From contig CAMRHE010000054.1 of assembly GCA_947044405.1 (NCBI GenBank), positions 7,455,501 to 7,519,500 of the forward strand: a DNA stretch of 64,000 nt, in the 5' to 3' direction. The stretch's first letter is position 1, and each line of letters opens with the position of its first letter. The position numbers and the translations under genes are program-made. The notes below the pieces were generated by a model. The model did no database searches and was not told the origin of the DNA. It was given only the letters and a program-made list of their open reading frames with translations. Below, in pieces: positions 12,732 through 23,911 of this stretch. This stretch comes from Leptodactylus fallax. Lineage: Eukaryota > Chordata > Amphibia > Anura > Leptodactylidae.

Positions 12732-13562
12732 CAATGGCATGCTCTTATTTATTTGGTTGTTTGCCTGGTTGACCTCTTCAATCTAGTATGCAAACGTGTG
12801 CCTGCTTATCCTTCCTCTTGGCACAAGACAACCGTTTTGGAAAACGTTTACTTGTAGCGCATGATAAAATAGCGCAAAAGCCACTTATATCATGCCACAC
12901 ATCCTTGGATATCTCTTGAGTGATAAGGATAGGTATGGAAGGACATATATATGTATCTAGAGAAACAAGTCCTATAGCTACCTGCTTTATTTGCCTTTTG
13001 TTTCTCAATAGAATTTAGACCCTGCTGCTGGTTTTGCTTTTCAGTGGGCTAGTGCATTTATTAGAAGAAATGCTGGGTCAGCGTGCTGCTATGGGGAGAC
13101 TAAATCAAGATAGCTGGGATGTCTTTTTTAATGTCAGAAATAGTAGCATCACATCTTGCAGAACCTGCACACATTTTTCAAAGATAGATAAATCCTATAG
13201 TGTTGCATTGTCAAGGACACTGGCTTTAGCATTCAATCATTCGCACTCCGAGAGACGAAGTTCCTGAGAGATGCGAAGGTGAAGTATATGCACAATAACA
13301 GTGCAAAGTGCCTGACATGTTACTTCATTGATTCCCTGGAAAAGATGACAAAGTGCATTTACAGAATAGAACACACTTGATATTAAATAATAAAAAACAC
13401 AAAATAATCATTCATATTCTGTGCCTGCTGAACAGTCTCTACAAAATGAATTTTATACGTTCTGTCCAGTTATTTTTTAACGTTAGATACTACCTATATA
13501 TTTATATAAATCTCATAAGCATTATTTTCATTCTGAATTGCACATCTCAGAACCACACCTAA

Positions 13563-14115
13563 GGGGGCGTTCACACTACCGCTGATGACCGTCAGTACTG
13601 TCCGTTGCTATTGTTGGTTACAAGATTTTAGCAATGGACACTAGCTGAAACGTCACAAACCCATTAGTGTCCATTATACACCCAATCCATCACATGTCCG
13701 TTTTTTTTTCGCAGACAAAAAATCCTACATGTAGGACTTTTGTCCGTTAAAAAAAACTGTTACATGACAGATGTCAAGCATCCGTTATTTTTTAACATTA
13801 AAGTCTATGGGTAACAGATGTGTGTACGTTATACTGTCCATTATTACTGTCCATGTTGTTTTCTGCGTATGCTCAGAAAGCAGAAAAAAAAAAGCAAAAA
13901 ATAAACAAAACACTAATGGACACTAACTGATGCTAATGTGTCCATTTTTTTTTTTTTTAACTGATCTGACTGGATCAGTTAAAAAACCGGACACGTTAAC
14001 ATCAGTTAGTGTCCATTATTGTCTGTTATGATAGGTATCCGTGTTTTTTTGTGTTTTGTTTTGTTTTTAATGGACACTATCATAATGGATATCCAACAGT
14101 AGTGTGAACTCACTC
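13563..14115. mobile_element. Harbinger-like element, 553 bp, copy 1
   Basis: TAA duplications at 13560-13562 and 14116-14118; ends GTTCACACTACC and AGTAGTGTGAAC. The interior repeats the phrase ACACTAACTGATGCTAATGT and its complement. A second copy is at 33839-34362. Immediately after the right TAA starts a different repeat (GGCTAAAGCCCCATGTTGCG) related to the foldback at 38160. Confidence 0.75.
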
Positions 14116-16165
14116 TAAGGCTAAAGCCCCATGTTGCGGAAACTCACCCTTTTTTTGTTGCAGATGTTAAAGATATAAAAGGAGTAATAACTTACTAATC
14201 ACCTATGCTGAAACGTCTCAGGTTTCCTACCAGTTTCTATTCACCCAGCTCCTGTATTGACACTTCAGGTGATTTCTGTACATCTTGACCATTCCCCCCC
14301 CACCCCAGAAATGTTATTTTTATTTCCTTTTTGTTTTATCCGCTCTATCCTTCCAAATGGCTTCCTTCACCCTCCGTGGTGTTATTGGAGAGGATAAGAG
14401 TAGTCACTAATTATACATGAAGCGTTTATGTTTCGTTATAGAGGTGAAACTAATGATTCCTGACTGAGGGTTTCAGTTACAACTGTCTTAATATCAAAAA
14501 TTAATTTTCCTTGACAGTGAATTGTGTTTAGAAACTTGTTTTTAATAAATCATCTTGACTACTTCTCAACCATGAAAAATTGTAATGAATTTGGCTTTCC
14601 CCTTTCAGTCGTGTTTGATGCACAAGGGGAAAATATTTTGGCATATTAACTATGCATCTGGAACAGAATAATTTTCAAAATCCTAAACAAAAATTAAGTT
14701 TGTTTTTTCTTCTAAAGTTATCTTATTTGTTTTCGCCCCACAGTTTGTCTTTCCCTTAGTACCTTCTTGCTGTGATATTCTAGTAGAATGTGTTCATAAA
14801 ACACACATTTGTAATTCCCTTATATTCTTGTTGTATGACGACAACATTTCAGTAACATTATGTTTTGTTTTGTTTTTTATCACCTCTTTTCATTAATATT
14901 GTTTGTTTGTAATCTGTTAACTGGCCTTATTGAGAGAATGCTTTACCATTATCCCTGTATATTAATAAAAGTTAGATTATGTACAGCATGTTAGACAATG
15001 CTCACCAGGCTCAGACTGGTCCACAGGGCAGCAGGTGAATTCCCCCAGTGGGCATCTGACCCAGAGGGTCTAGTGGGCCCCTGGCAGCCTATAATAAACT
15101 GGGTGGAACATTTAACAAACTCCTCAGTTTATTATGTATAGATGTACTGGATGGCTAATATGCCATCTAGACACAGAAGCAGGTCAACCACTATTCTCTC
15201 TCATGGGTGAGATCTCCTTGCTATCACTGTCGGACCCCCATCACCATTCGTCTTGCTCAAAGTCAGCAGACTACTGAGTTGGACACAGGACAGAAACTAT
15301 TTAAGTTAAGGCTTAGGTAACAAGCTAATACTGAAAAAAAAAAAAGGTTGGTGCAGTTTTATTTTACAAATAGGAGCAGTGTTGGACTTAGATGTCTAGG
15401 GCCCACCAGTGGAATTGTTTCTAGGGGCCCACTGCCAGGACCCTTGAAGATAAGCTGTACCGAGACAGGGCAACTTATGGACAACCTCTTTAACCCCTTC
15501 AAGACCGAGCCCAAAAGTGCGTTAAGGACCAGGCCTCGTTTTTCAAAACTGACATGTGTCACTTTATATGGCAATAACTTTGAGACGACTTAACTTACAC
15601 AAGTGATTTTGAGATTGTTTGTTTTTTTTGTGACACATTGTACTTCATGTTAGTGGTAAACACTAATGAATATTTTTGTATTTATTTATATATAAAAAAT
15701 AGGAAATTTGATGGAAATTTGGAAAAAAAATCGCAATTTTCAAAATGTGAAATGCTCTGCTTTTCAGACAGATAGTCATACCACCCAAATACATTAATAC
15801 ATATTATCTACCATATCTCTGCTATATATCGGCATCATCTTTTAATTGTCCTGTTATTTATTTTGGATGTTAGAAGGCTTACAAGTGTAACAGCGATTTT
15901 GCAGATTTACAAGAAAATTTCCCAAACTAATTTTTTAGGGTCCACTTCAGTGCTGAAGAGGATTATAATGGTCTATATATTAGAAACCCCCATAAATGAC
16001 CCCATTTTGAAAACTGCACCCCTCAAATAATTCAAAATAACATTTGGTAAGTTTGTTAACCCTTTAAGCATTTCACTGGAATTAAAACAATATGGAGGTG
16101 AAATTTAGACATTTAATTTTTTCCCACTAATTCCTTAATTTGGCCCTAAAATTAACACATTCACA

Positions 16166-17640
16166 AAGGGTTAAAGGAGAAAATGCATCTCACAGTTTGT
16201 TATGCAATTTCTCCCGAGCACGGAAATACCCCACAAGTGGGTGTAAACTGATGTTTGGGCGAATGGCAGTGCACGGAAGGGAAGGCGCGACACTGGGCGT
16301 CTGAAAAGCAGATTTTGCTGGAATAGTTTTCAGGTGCCATGTCTCATTTGCAAAGCCCCTAGAGTACCAATACAAAGGAAAACCCCAAAAAGTGACCCCA
16401 TTTTGGAAACTACACCCCTCACAGAATTCATCAAGGGGTATAGTGAGCATTTTGACCTTACAGCCGTTTCACAGATTTTGCTAACACTGGGATGTATAAA
16501 TGAAACATTACTAAAATGTCACTTTATCCCCAAAGTTTTCATTTTCACAAGGGGTTAAAGGAGAAAAAGCACCCTACAGTTTGCAAAACAATTGCTCCTG
16601 AACACGGCAATACCCCATATGTGGTCGTAATCTGCTGTATGGGTACATGGCAGGGCTCAGAATGGAAAGAGAGCTATTTGGCTTTTGGAAGGCAGATTTT
16701 GGTGGAATAGTTTTCAGGTACCATGTCGCCTTTGCAGAGCCCCCAAAGTATCAATACAGTGGAAGCCCCCTAAAAGTGACCCCATTTTGAAAACTACACC
16801 CCTCACAGAACATATCAAGGGGTATAGTGAGCATTTTGACCCTACAGCTGTTTCACAAATTTTATTAACATTGGGACATTAAAATGAAAAATTACTTTTT
16901 TTCCAATAAACCGTCAATTTAGCCCCAAATTTTTCATTTTCACAAGAAGACAAAGGAGAAAAAGCACCCCAAAGTTCGTTACACAATTTCTCCTGAACAC
17001 AGAAATGCCCCATATATGGTTGTAATCTGCTGCATGGGTACATGGCAGGGCTCAAAATGGAAAGAGCGCTATTTAGCTTTTGGAGGGCAGATTTTGCTGG
17101 AATAGTTTTCGGGTGCCATGTCGCATTTGCAGAGCCCCTAAAGTACCAATACAATACAAACCCCCAAAAAGTGACCCCATTTTGAAAACTACACCCCTCA
17201 TAGAATTTATCTAGGGGTATAGTGAGCATTTTGACCTCACAGCTGTTTCACAGATTTTATTGACTTAGGGACGTAAAAACTTAAAATTACTTTTTTCCAA
17301 TAAACCGTCCATTTAGCGACATATTTTTAATTTTTGCAAGTGGTTAAAGAAGAAAAAACACACCACAGTTTGTTACACAATTTCTTCTGAACACAGAAAT
17401 ACCCCATATGTGATTGTAATCTGCTGTATGGGTACATGGTGGGGCTCAGAATGGAAAGAGCGCTGTTTGGCTTTTGGAGGGCAGATGTGGCTGGAATAGT
17501 TTTCAGGTGCCATGTCGCATTTGCAGAGCCCCTAAAGTACCAGTACAATGGAAACCCCCTAAAAGTGACCCCATTTTAGAAACTACACCCCTCAAGGAAT
17601 GTATCAAGGGATATTATGATTTTGAGCCTAAAAATGCTTC
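16166..17640. repeat. Tandem repeat, period ~390 bp
   Basis: The phrase CATTTGCAGAGCCCC and its surroundings recur at about 16340, 16723, 17117 and 17512, spacing 383-395 bases. Other landmarks repeat in the same order (ACCCCATATGTGGT, CTACACCCCTCA, GGGGTATAGTGAGCATTTTG). Units differ by scattered substitutions, and further diverged units follow downstream. Confidence 0.85.
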
Positions 17641-17954
17641 CCAAAAATTAATGTACAAAGTGAAAATTAAAGTTTTTAAAGAAATATCCAATTTCAGTGC
17701 CTAATACTTTGCGGCCACTTTGTGGCATCAGAGACATGAACTCCTAAAACTATTAAGTGGGCTATCCCGGGGACAAAAAAATTAAATATGTGGTTATAAA
17801 CTGCTGCTTGGGCACACAGCAGGGCTCAGAAGGGAAGGAGCACTGTGTTTTTTTAGCTTTTGGAGTACTTTCTCGTCGCCATGTTGTTTTTGCAGAGCCC
17901 TGGAGGTGCCAGTAAATTGGAATTCCCCAAGAAGTGACCCCCATTTTGTAGGGG

Positions 17955-19040
17955 CAATTTTAGGATCTCTGCAAATGTGACATGGCGTCCAAAAAAACAA
18001 CAATCTAAATATGCGCTCCAAAAGCACATAGCGCTCCTTCACATTTGCGCCCTGCTGTGTGCCCAAATGGCAGTTTATGCCAACATGTATGACACTGGTG
18101 TACCCAGGATAACGTACTTAACAATGCCATATGTGGGTATAAACTGCTGTTTGGGCACAGCCGGGCACAGAAGGGAAGGAGCGCTATTTTGGTTTTTGGA
18201 GCACAGTTTGGTTTTTGGACACCATGCCACTTTTGCAGAGCCCATGAATTGCCAGTAAAGTGGAATCCGCAGACATGTCACCCCATTTTGGAAACTATAC
18301 CCTTCAAGGGATTTATCAAGTGGGGTAGCGAACATTATTAACCCTTAAGTGTTGCATTCTTTTAATTTCCAGAAATTAATGCGCAGCTGATAATGAAAAG
18401 TTAAAAATGAAATTTTTCTATAGATACGACATTTCAGTGCCCGATATGTTGTGCCCAGTTTATGTCTGCACAGACACACACTCCAAAAACTGGTGAGCGG
18501 GGATCCCAGGCACAACAGCTTTTGGAGCTTTCATCTCTGATACAAGCCGGGCACAACATATTACGCACTGAAATGTCATATTCCTGGGTAAATTGTCATT
18601 TTCACCTTTCACCATCAGCTGCGTATTCATTTATGGATAATAAATTATAGCAACACTTGGGGGTTAAAAATGCTCACTGTACCCCAGGATAAATTCCTTC
18701 AGAGGTGTAGTTTCCAAAATGGAGTGACATGTCAGGGGATTCCACTGTACTGGCATTTCAGCTCTGCAAAAGTGCAATGGCGTCCAAAAACCAAATAGCG
18801 CTCCTTCCCTTCTGTGCTCGGCTGTGCCCAAACAGCAGTTTATACCCACATATGACATTAAGTACGTTATACTGGGTATACCAGTGTCATACATGTGGGT
18901 ATAAACTGCAGTTTGGGAACACAGTAGGGCACAGAAGGGAAGGAGCGCTATGTGGCTTTTGGAGCGCAGATTCAGATGTTTGGGATCTGGATGCCATGTC
19001 ATGTTTGCAGAGCCTCTAAAGTACCAGTAAAGTGGAATCC
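17955..19040. repeat. Long inverted repeat, ~1.1 kb
   Basis: The left arm read forward matches the right arm read backward around a centre near 18500. Examples: GACATTTCAGTGCCCGATAT (about 18428) against GCACTGAAATGTC (about 18565); ATGTGGGTATAAACTGCTGT (about 18131) against AACAGCAGTTTATACCCACA (about 18832); GACATGGCGTCC (about 17979) against GGATGCCATGTC (about 18990). The arms are imperfect, about 450-500 bases each, built from the same phrases as the adjacent tandem array. Confidence 0.75.
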
Positions 19041-20387
19041 CCTAGGGAATGACCCCATTTTGAAAAGTGCACCCCTCAAAGAATTTATCAAGGGGTGTAA
19101 CGAGAATTAGTATCCCAGACGTGAATACATAGCGGATGGGGAAAAGTGAATATGTAAGCTGTGCGTAGAAAATTGGGTACACTAAATTCCCTACTATTTC
19201 CCCAGTAGTTCCTATTATTGGGGAGGTCACTCTGGGGGTCACTTCTGGTTTATTATCCCTTGTAAGCTCTAAATCTGGGATGTCCCCTGATATATCCTCA
19301 CACAGTTTATACATTCCCTTCCTGCCGCAGCCAGTTATGTTCTAATGATTTGTCGATTTTTTGGGGGGTTTTTGTCTTCACATTGTACGAGCCATATGAG
19401 GGCTTGTTGTTTGCAGTATGAGATGTATTTTTTAATGACATCATTTTTAGGTGCTTACAACTTATTAAATAAATTTTATTAACTCTTTCTTGGTGGATTA
19501 AAAAAACAACCCCATCAATTCTGGCACTGCGTTTTACCTTTTAAATTTTTCACCATGCAGCGTAGAGCGTAAGTAACTTGTTATCTTTATTCTGTGGGTC
19601 GGTACGATTACGGCGATACCTCATTTATACTGTTTTTTTATGTGATACCAATTTTGCAGAACAAAAACCCATTTGGGGACATAAATCTATTTTTTTTGCA
19701 TCGCCATCTTCTAAGATGCGTAGCATTTTTATTTTTCAGTTTAGAGAGTTGGTTTAAGGCTTATTTTTTGCAGGACAACCTGTGCTTTTTATTGGTACTG
19801 TTTTAGGGTACATATGACTTTTTGATCACTTTTTATGGCATATTTTGTAAGGTGAGATGGCGAAAAATCATTACTTTTGGCGTTTTTTTTGCGTTTTTTT
19901 TTCCCTGACGTTCACCGTGTACATTAAATATGGTTTCAGTTTTATTGTACAGGTTGTTACGGACGCGGCGATACCAAATATGTATTGTTTTTATTAATTT
20001 TTAGGTTTATTTTTTATAGAATTCATTTTATATAGGAAAAGGGAATTTTTGGGGCTTTATTCTTTTTATTAATTTTTTTCACATACTTTATTTATTTATT
20101 TTTTTCACTTTTTTTACTTTTTCATGTGTCCCATTAGGACACCTGAGCCAGAGATACTTTGATCTCTGGCTCAGTACTATAGACTGCAAGACACACGCAT
20201 GCAAGTGTCTTGCAGCCTATACAGAAAGTCAGCGCTATGGAAACACAGCGCTGACTTCCTGAGGTCTCGGCAGGATCAACCAGGTAGTGGGAGCTCCAGG
20301 CAGCCTGGGGTCACTTGGCAGACCCCAGGCTTCAGATTATAGATATCGGCACCCCCCGATCTCGCCGCGGGGGGGTGCCGGGGGGGG

Positions 20388-20900
20388 CGGCAAGATGGCG
20401 GAACCCCTTGAATGCCGCGGTCATGTTTGACCGCGGCATCCAAGGGGTTAAAACCTCCGATCGGAACTCAGTTCTGACCGGGGGTTATGGAGTAGGGTGT
20501 TAGCTGTCAGTTACAGCTAACACCCGGTTCCGATGCCGCCCGCAAGATGGCGGAACCCCTTAAATGGCGCGGTCATGTTTGACCGCGGCATCCAAGGGGT
20601 TAAAAACCCCGATCGGCGTTGAGCGCCGATGGGAGGTTAAGGAGCAGGGTGTTTAACTGTCAGTTACAGCTGACACCCTCTCCCGATGCCGCCCGCGGCA
20701 CTAAGTGCCGCTAGCAAACACTTAAAATGCCGCGGTCGCTATTGACCACGGCATCTTAAGGGTTAAACAGTGGGGATCGGTGTTATCACTGGTCCCCGCT
20801 GTTGCAGCGGGAGCCTGGCTGTCAGATACAGCTGGGCTCCCGCGGTGATCGCACGGGCTCTGCTTCTGAGCCCGCTCGATCACCATCACGTACCTGCACG
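20388..20900. repeat. GC-rich tandem repeat, ~153 bp
   Basis: Three units start at about 20380, 20531 and 20685 with GATGCCGCCCGC or a variant. Each contains GGTCATGTTTGACCGCGGCA or a variant and a CTGTCAGTTACAGCT stem. It is the right-hand part of the 5.5 kb element and stands out as a GC-rich block in an AT-rich intron. Confidence 0.8.
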
Positions 20901-20961
20901 TGGGGATGCGGTAACTAATCACATTCTCCCACGTGCATGTACGTGAGAATGCGTGAAGGGG

Positions 20962-21300
20962 TTAAAGGGGTTGTCTGGGCCAAATGTTTTTTATGGCCAC
21001 TTCACTGGTACCCCCATACAGTGGTCTCTTCACTGGTCCTCCATACTGTATGGGGGAACAGTGATGGGGCTATTATATTGTGTGGGGGTGAGGCATTCTA
21101 CTGTGTGGGGCTGTGATGTCCCTGGTTCCTTCCCTTAGGCTGCTGATTGGCCTCAGGTCACAGGATGTCACAGGTAGTCAAGTGCAGCAGGGACTTCTGC
21201 TGGAAGAAAACAATGGAGATGCAGGATCAAACTGTGCTGGGAGACACTGGGGAAAGGTGAGTATATTTATTTATTTATTTTTATTTTTTACCCTGGCTCC
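20962..21300 (+). mobile_element. TTAA-type MITE, right end missing
   Basis: Left end TTAAAGGGGTTGTCTGGGCC matches the MITEs at 31280 and 32774. It includes the shared phrase CTGATTGGCCTCAGGTCACA and AAAGGTGAGTATA. The expected right end is not found before the hAT-like end at 21783. Confidence 0.5.
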
Positions 21301-22486
21301 CATCACTGCCCTCCCACAATATAATGACCCCATCAATGGTCCCCATACAGTATAGGACCATAGTATTGGTGCTTATCTTGTGTTAGAGCAGCAAGCCTGT
21401 GGCTTTCTGCTGTACTAGTAGCAGAACTGTGTTGGCGGCGCCACTTCTCCCTGCTTTGTGATCTGGTTGTTAAAACCGGATCGCAAAACCGAGGAGAACC
21501 TGGCTGCATCACTTGCCTCTCCCCGCTCCTGCTCCCGGCCTCCCCTCTTCAGCCTGGGCCCTATGCGCCACAAATCATGTCGCAATGACATAATGTGCAG
21601 CGTATGGGAGCCCCCTGGAGGCTGAAATAGAGGAGGCCAGGAGAGGTAAGTGAATAGGGGCCATTACTGCACTTCCACTGCCTATTAAAAAAAAAAACAA
21701 AACAATGGAGGTCCGGTAGGGCCCCTAAAGGCACGGGGCCATGGGGGAATTCAATGGTACTTCGGTGGGCCAGTCCGACCCTGAATAGGAGGCATGTAAT
21801 ATTTGCATTTAGCTGTTTAGCAGGCCCCCAGAATGAATTTAGCTGGTGGACCCTAAGCATTGCAGTCAGGCACTGAAGCTAACCTTGGATATTTTATAAA
21901 TATAGGCAATCAATCACGTTGAACATGGTGTCTGGCATCATGGGATAGAGCCAGGAGGAGCTGAGAAGACCGATATATTTGTGTGGGAAAATATTCTGTA
22001 TAACTTGCATTTGTATATGCTCTTTCTTAGCTGAGTAGTTATGTGGGTGGGTGAGCCTATTCAGCGTGACCACCACTACATACAAACAAAGGAACTTAGA
22101 ATCTCCATTCTTGTGATTGTGGGGGTCCCAGTAATCTGACACTTAGCCCCTATGCTGTGAAATAAATCTTGTTTGTGGGGTAACCCTCTTTATGAGACTT
22201 GTGATCTTTAGAAAGGCCAGGAAGCATTTTTGCACCTATACAGCATTGTAGGACTATGGAGATGACTCCGTGGTCCTTCATCACTGTGCTACTGTATATT
22301 AAAATAAAGAACCATGGTTGCAGTGATTTGGAGGGTAAATATTCAGGTGGACTATACAGGTGAATCTCAATAAATTAGAATATCTGTGAAACGTTCATTC
22401 ATTTCAATAATTCAATAATACAATACATAATCAGCGTCTTACATGATTGTGTGTCCTACTGAACCAGACTGAGGGACCATTTAAAG

Positions 22487-23911
22487 CAGGGGTCTCAAAC
22501 TCGCGGCCCGCGGGCCAACTGCGGCCCTCGGGACAATAGTTTGCGGCCCCCACCTCAATATCAAAGTTTATTGTTACTGCGGCCCGAGTAGGGTAGCAGG
22601 GTACGGAGCCCGCGGCCAGCTGGAGATGGCCGGGCCCCGGACCATTATGATAGCGGTCGGGGAAAGCCTGGTTCCCTGACCGCTATACATACTGTTATTG
22701 GAAAGGGGCCCTGGCATATTGCAGGCCCCTTTCCAATACATGCCAGCCCAGGGGAAGTGACTGAAAATAATAAATACATATTCTCACTTCTCCTGGGCGC
22801 AGTGTCCCTCTCCGGCGCTCTTCCGTCATCACTGAGGCCTGTGATTAGGCCCCAGCGGTCACATGAGGCGCGGGCGCGTAATGACGTCAGTGCGCCCCAT
22901 GTGACCGCTGAGGCCCAATCACAGGCCTCGGCAGCGACGTCGGAAGAGGGTCTGAAGACGACGGCAGGATGGAGCGAGGATGCCAAGGAAAGGTGAGTAT
23001 GAATGTTTGTTATTTTTAATCACCTTCCTTGGGCCTCCGATTATTATACTCTGGGGTCTGAGGAGACCCCAAAGTATAATAATAGCACCGATGCGGAGGG
23101 GGCTGTTGGGAGCTTATAATACTGTGTGGGGGCCACTGTAGAGCATATAATACTGGGTGGGGGCCACTGTAGAGCATATAATACTGGGTGGGGACCACTA
23201 TGGGGGGCATATAATACTGAGTGGGTACCACTGTGGGTAGCATATTATACTGTGTGTGGGGGGAACAATGTAGAGCATATAATGCTGTATGGGGGCCACT
23301 GTGGAGCATATAATGCTGTGTGGGGGCCACTGTTGAGCATAGAATACTATTTGGGGCCACTGTTGAGCATATTTTACTGTTTGGGGACCCGTAACCCGTT
23401 CGGGGGGGGCACCATGTCAAATGTTCGCCTTGGGGCCCAGCCATTCCTAGTTACGCCACTGCCCCGGAGTATAACAATCGGAGGCCCAGAGGAGGTGAGG
23501 GAACATAAAAACCAATGTACTCCTGCGATCGGTGTTACTCCGAGCAGGCTTGGGGCCTCTGGTGACGTCATCAGGTCGCGTCGCTGGCCCGATCACGTGA
23601 CGTGTGTGCGCAATTAAACAGGGCCGGAAGCTGCAAGGAGTGCACCGATGTCCAGGATAGGTAAGTAACATTGGTTTGGTTTTTATGTTTGTCACCTCCC
23701 CTGGGTCTCCGATCATTATACTCTGGGGTCTGAAATAATACCGTGTGCAGGGGCCACAATGGAGCATAATACAAGTGCAGGGGCCACGAGGGAGCATAAT
23801 ACCGTGTGCAGGGGCCAATATGGAGCATATTACCGGTGTGGAAAACCTGATGCGGCCCCCCCCAGACTCTACCTCCAGCGGCCCCCGGGTAAATTGAGTT
23901 TGAGACCCCTG
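22487..23911. mobile_element. Non-autonomous hAT-like element, 1425 bp, nested
   Basis: Exact 16 bp inverted ends CAGGGGTCTCAAACTC and GAGTTTGAGACCCCTG, with a perfect 8 bp duplication ATTTAAAG at 22479-22486 and 23912-23919, the hallmark of hAT insertion. The interior is GC-rich near the left end and carries a ~31 bp tandem array and repeats of TATTATACTCTGGGGTCTG. No transposase-like frame. Long frames crossing the array come only from its repeats. Confidence 0.9.
23095..23390. repeat. ~31 bp tandem repeat inside hAT element
   Basis: About nine units of the type GAGCATATAATACTGTGTGG plus GGGCCACTGT, with unit lengths of roughly 30-35 bp. A second, shorter set of similar units lies at about 23740-23835. 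Related units occur in the other hAT element at about 48180-48375. Confidence 0.85.

Larger units (their letters stand above)
15489..20966. mobile_element. 5.5 kb TTAA-flanked non-coding element
   Basis: TTTAACCCCTTCA at 15489 and TGAAGGGGTTAAA ending 20966 are exact 13 bp inverted ends. This gives a TTAA duplication with termini starting CCCC, as in piggyBac-type elements (inferred). Inside are a ~390 bp tandem array, a ~1.1 kb inverted repeat, an A/T-rich block, and a GC-rich ~153 bp tandem array near the right end. No reading frame resembles a transposase. It sits between a T2-like right end (GGACAACCTCTTTAA, ending 15492) and a T2-like left end (TTAAAGGGGTTGTC from 20962). Another fragment of the family is at about 54690-55200. 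Confidence 0.55.
15006..21783. repeat. hAT-like inverted termini around a repeat complex
   Basis: The left edge reads CAGGCTCAGACTGGTCCACA and the right edge reads GTGGGCCAGTCCGACCCTG. They are inverted relatives and both are followed inward by a match around GAATTCCCCC. This resembles hAT termini of the CAGGGTCGGACTGG type. The 8 bp next to each end do not match (ATGCTCAC versus AATAGGAG). This may therefore be one old element filled by later insertions, or two independent copies in opposite orientation. Confidence 0.45.

Noticed and set aside
15006..21783. A single 6.8 kb hAT element with cargo
   Set aside because: The termini are inverted relatives, but the flanking 8-mers do not match, so a single insertion could not be shown; reported as a feature with low confidence only.
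23095..23390. Regularly spaced repeat units, superficially CRISPR-like
   Set aside because: Units are contiguous tandem repeats without distinct spacers, inside a transposon in a vertebrate intron.
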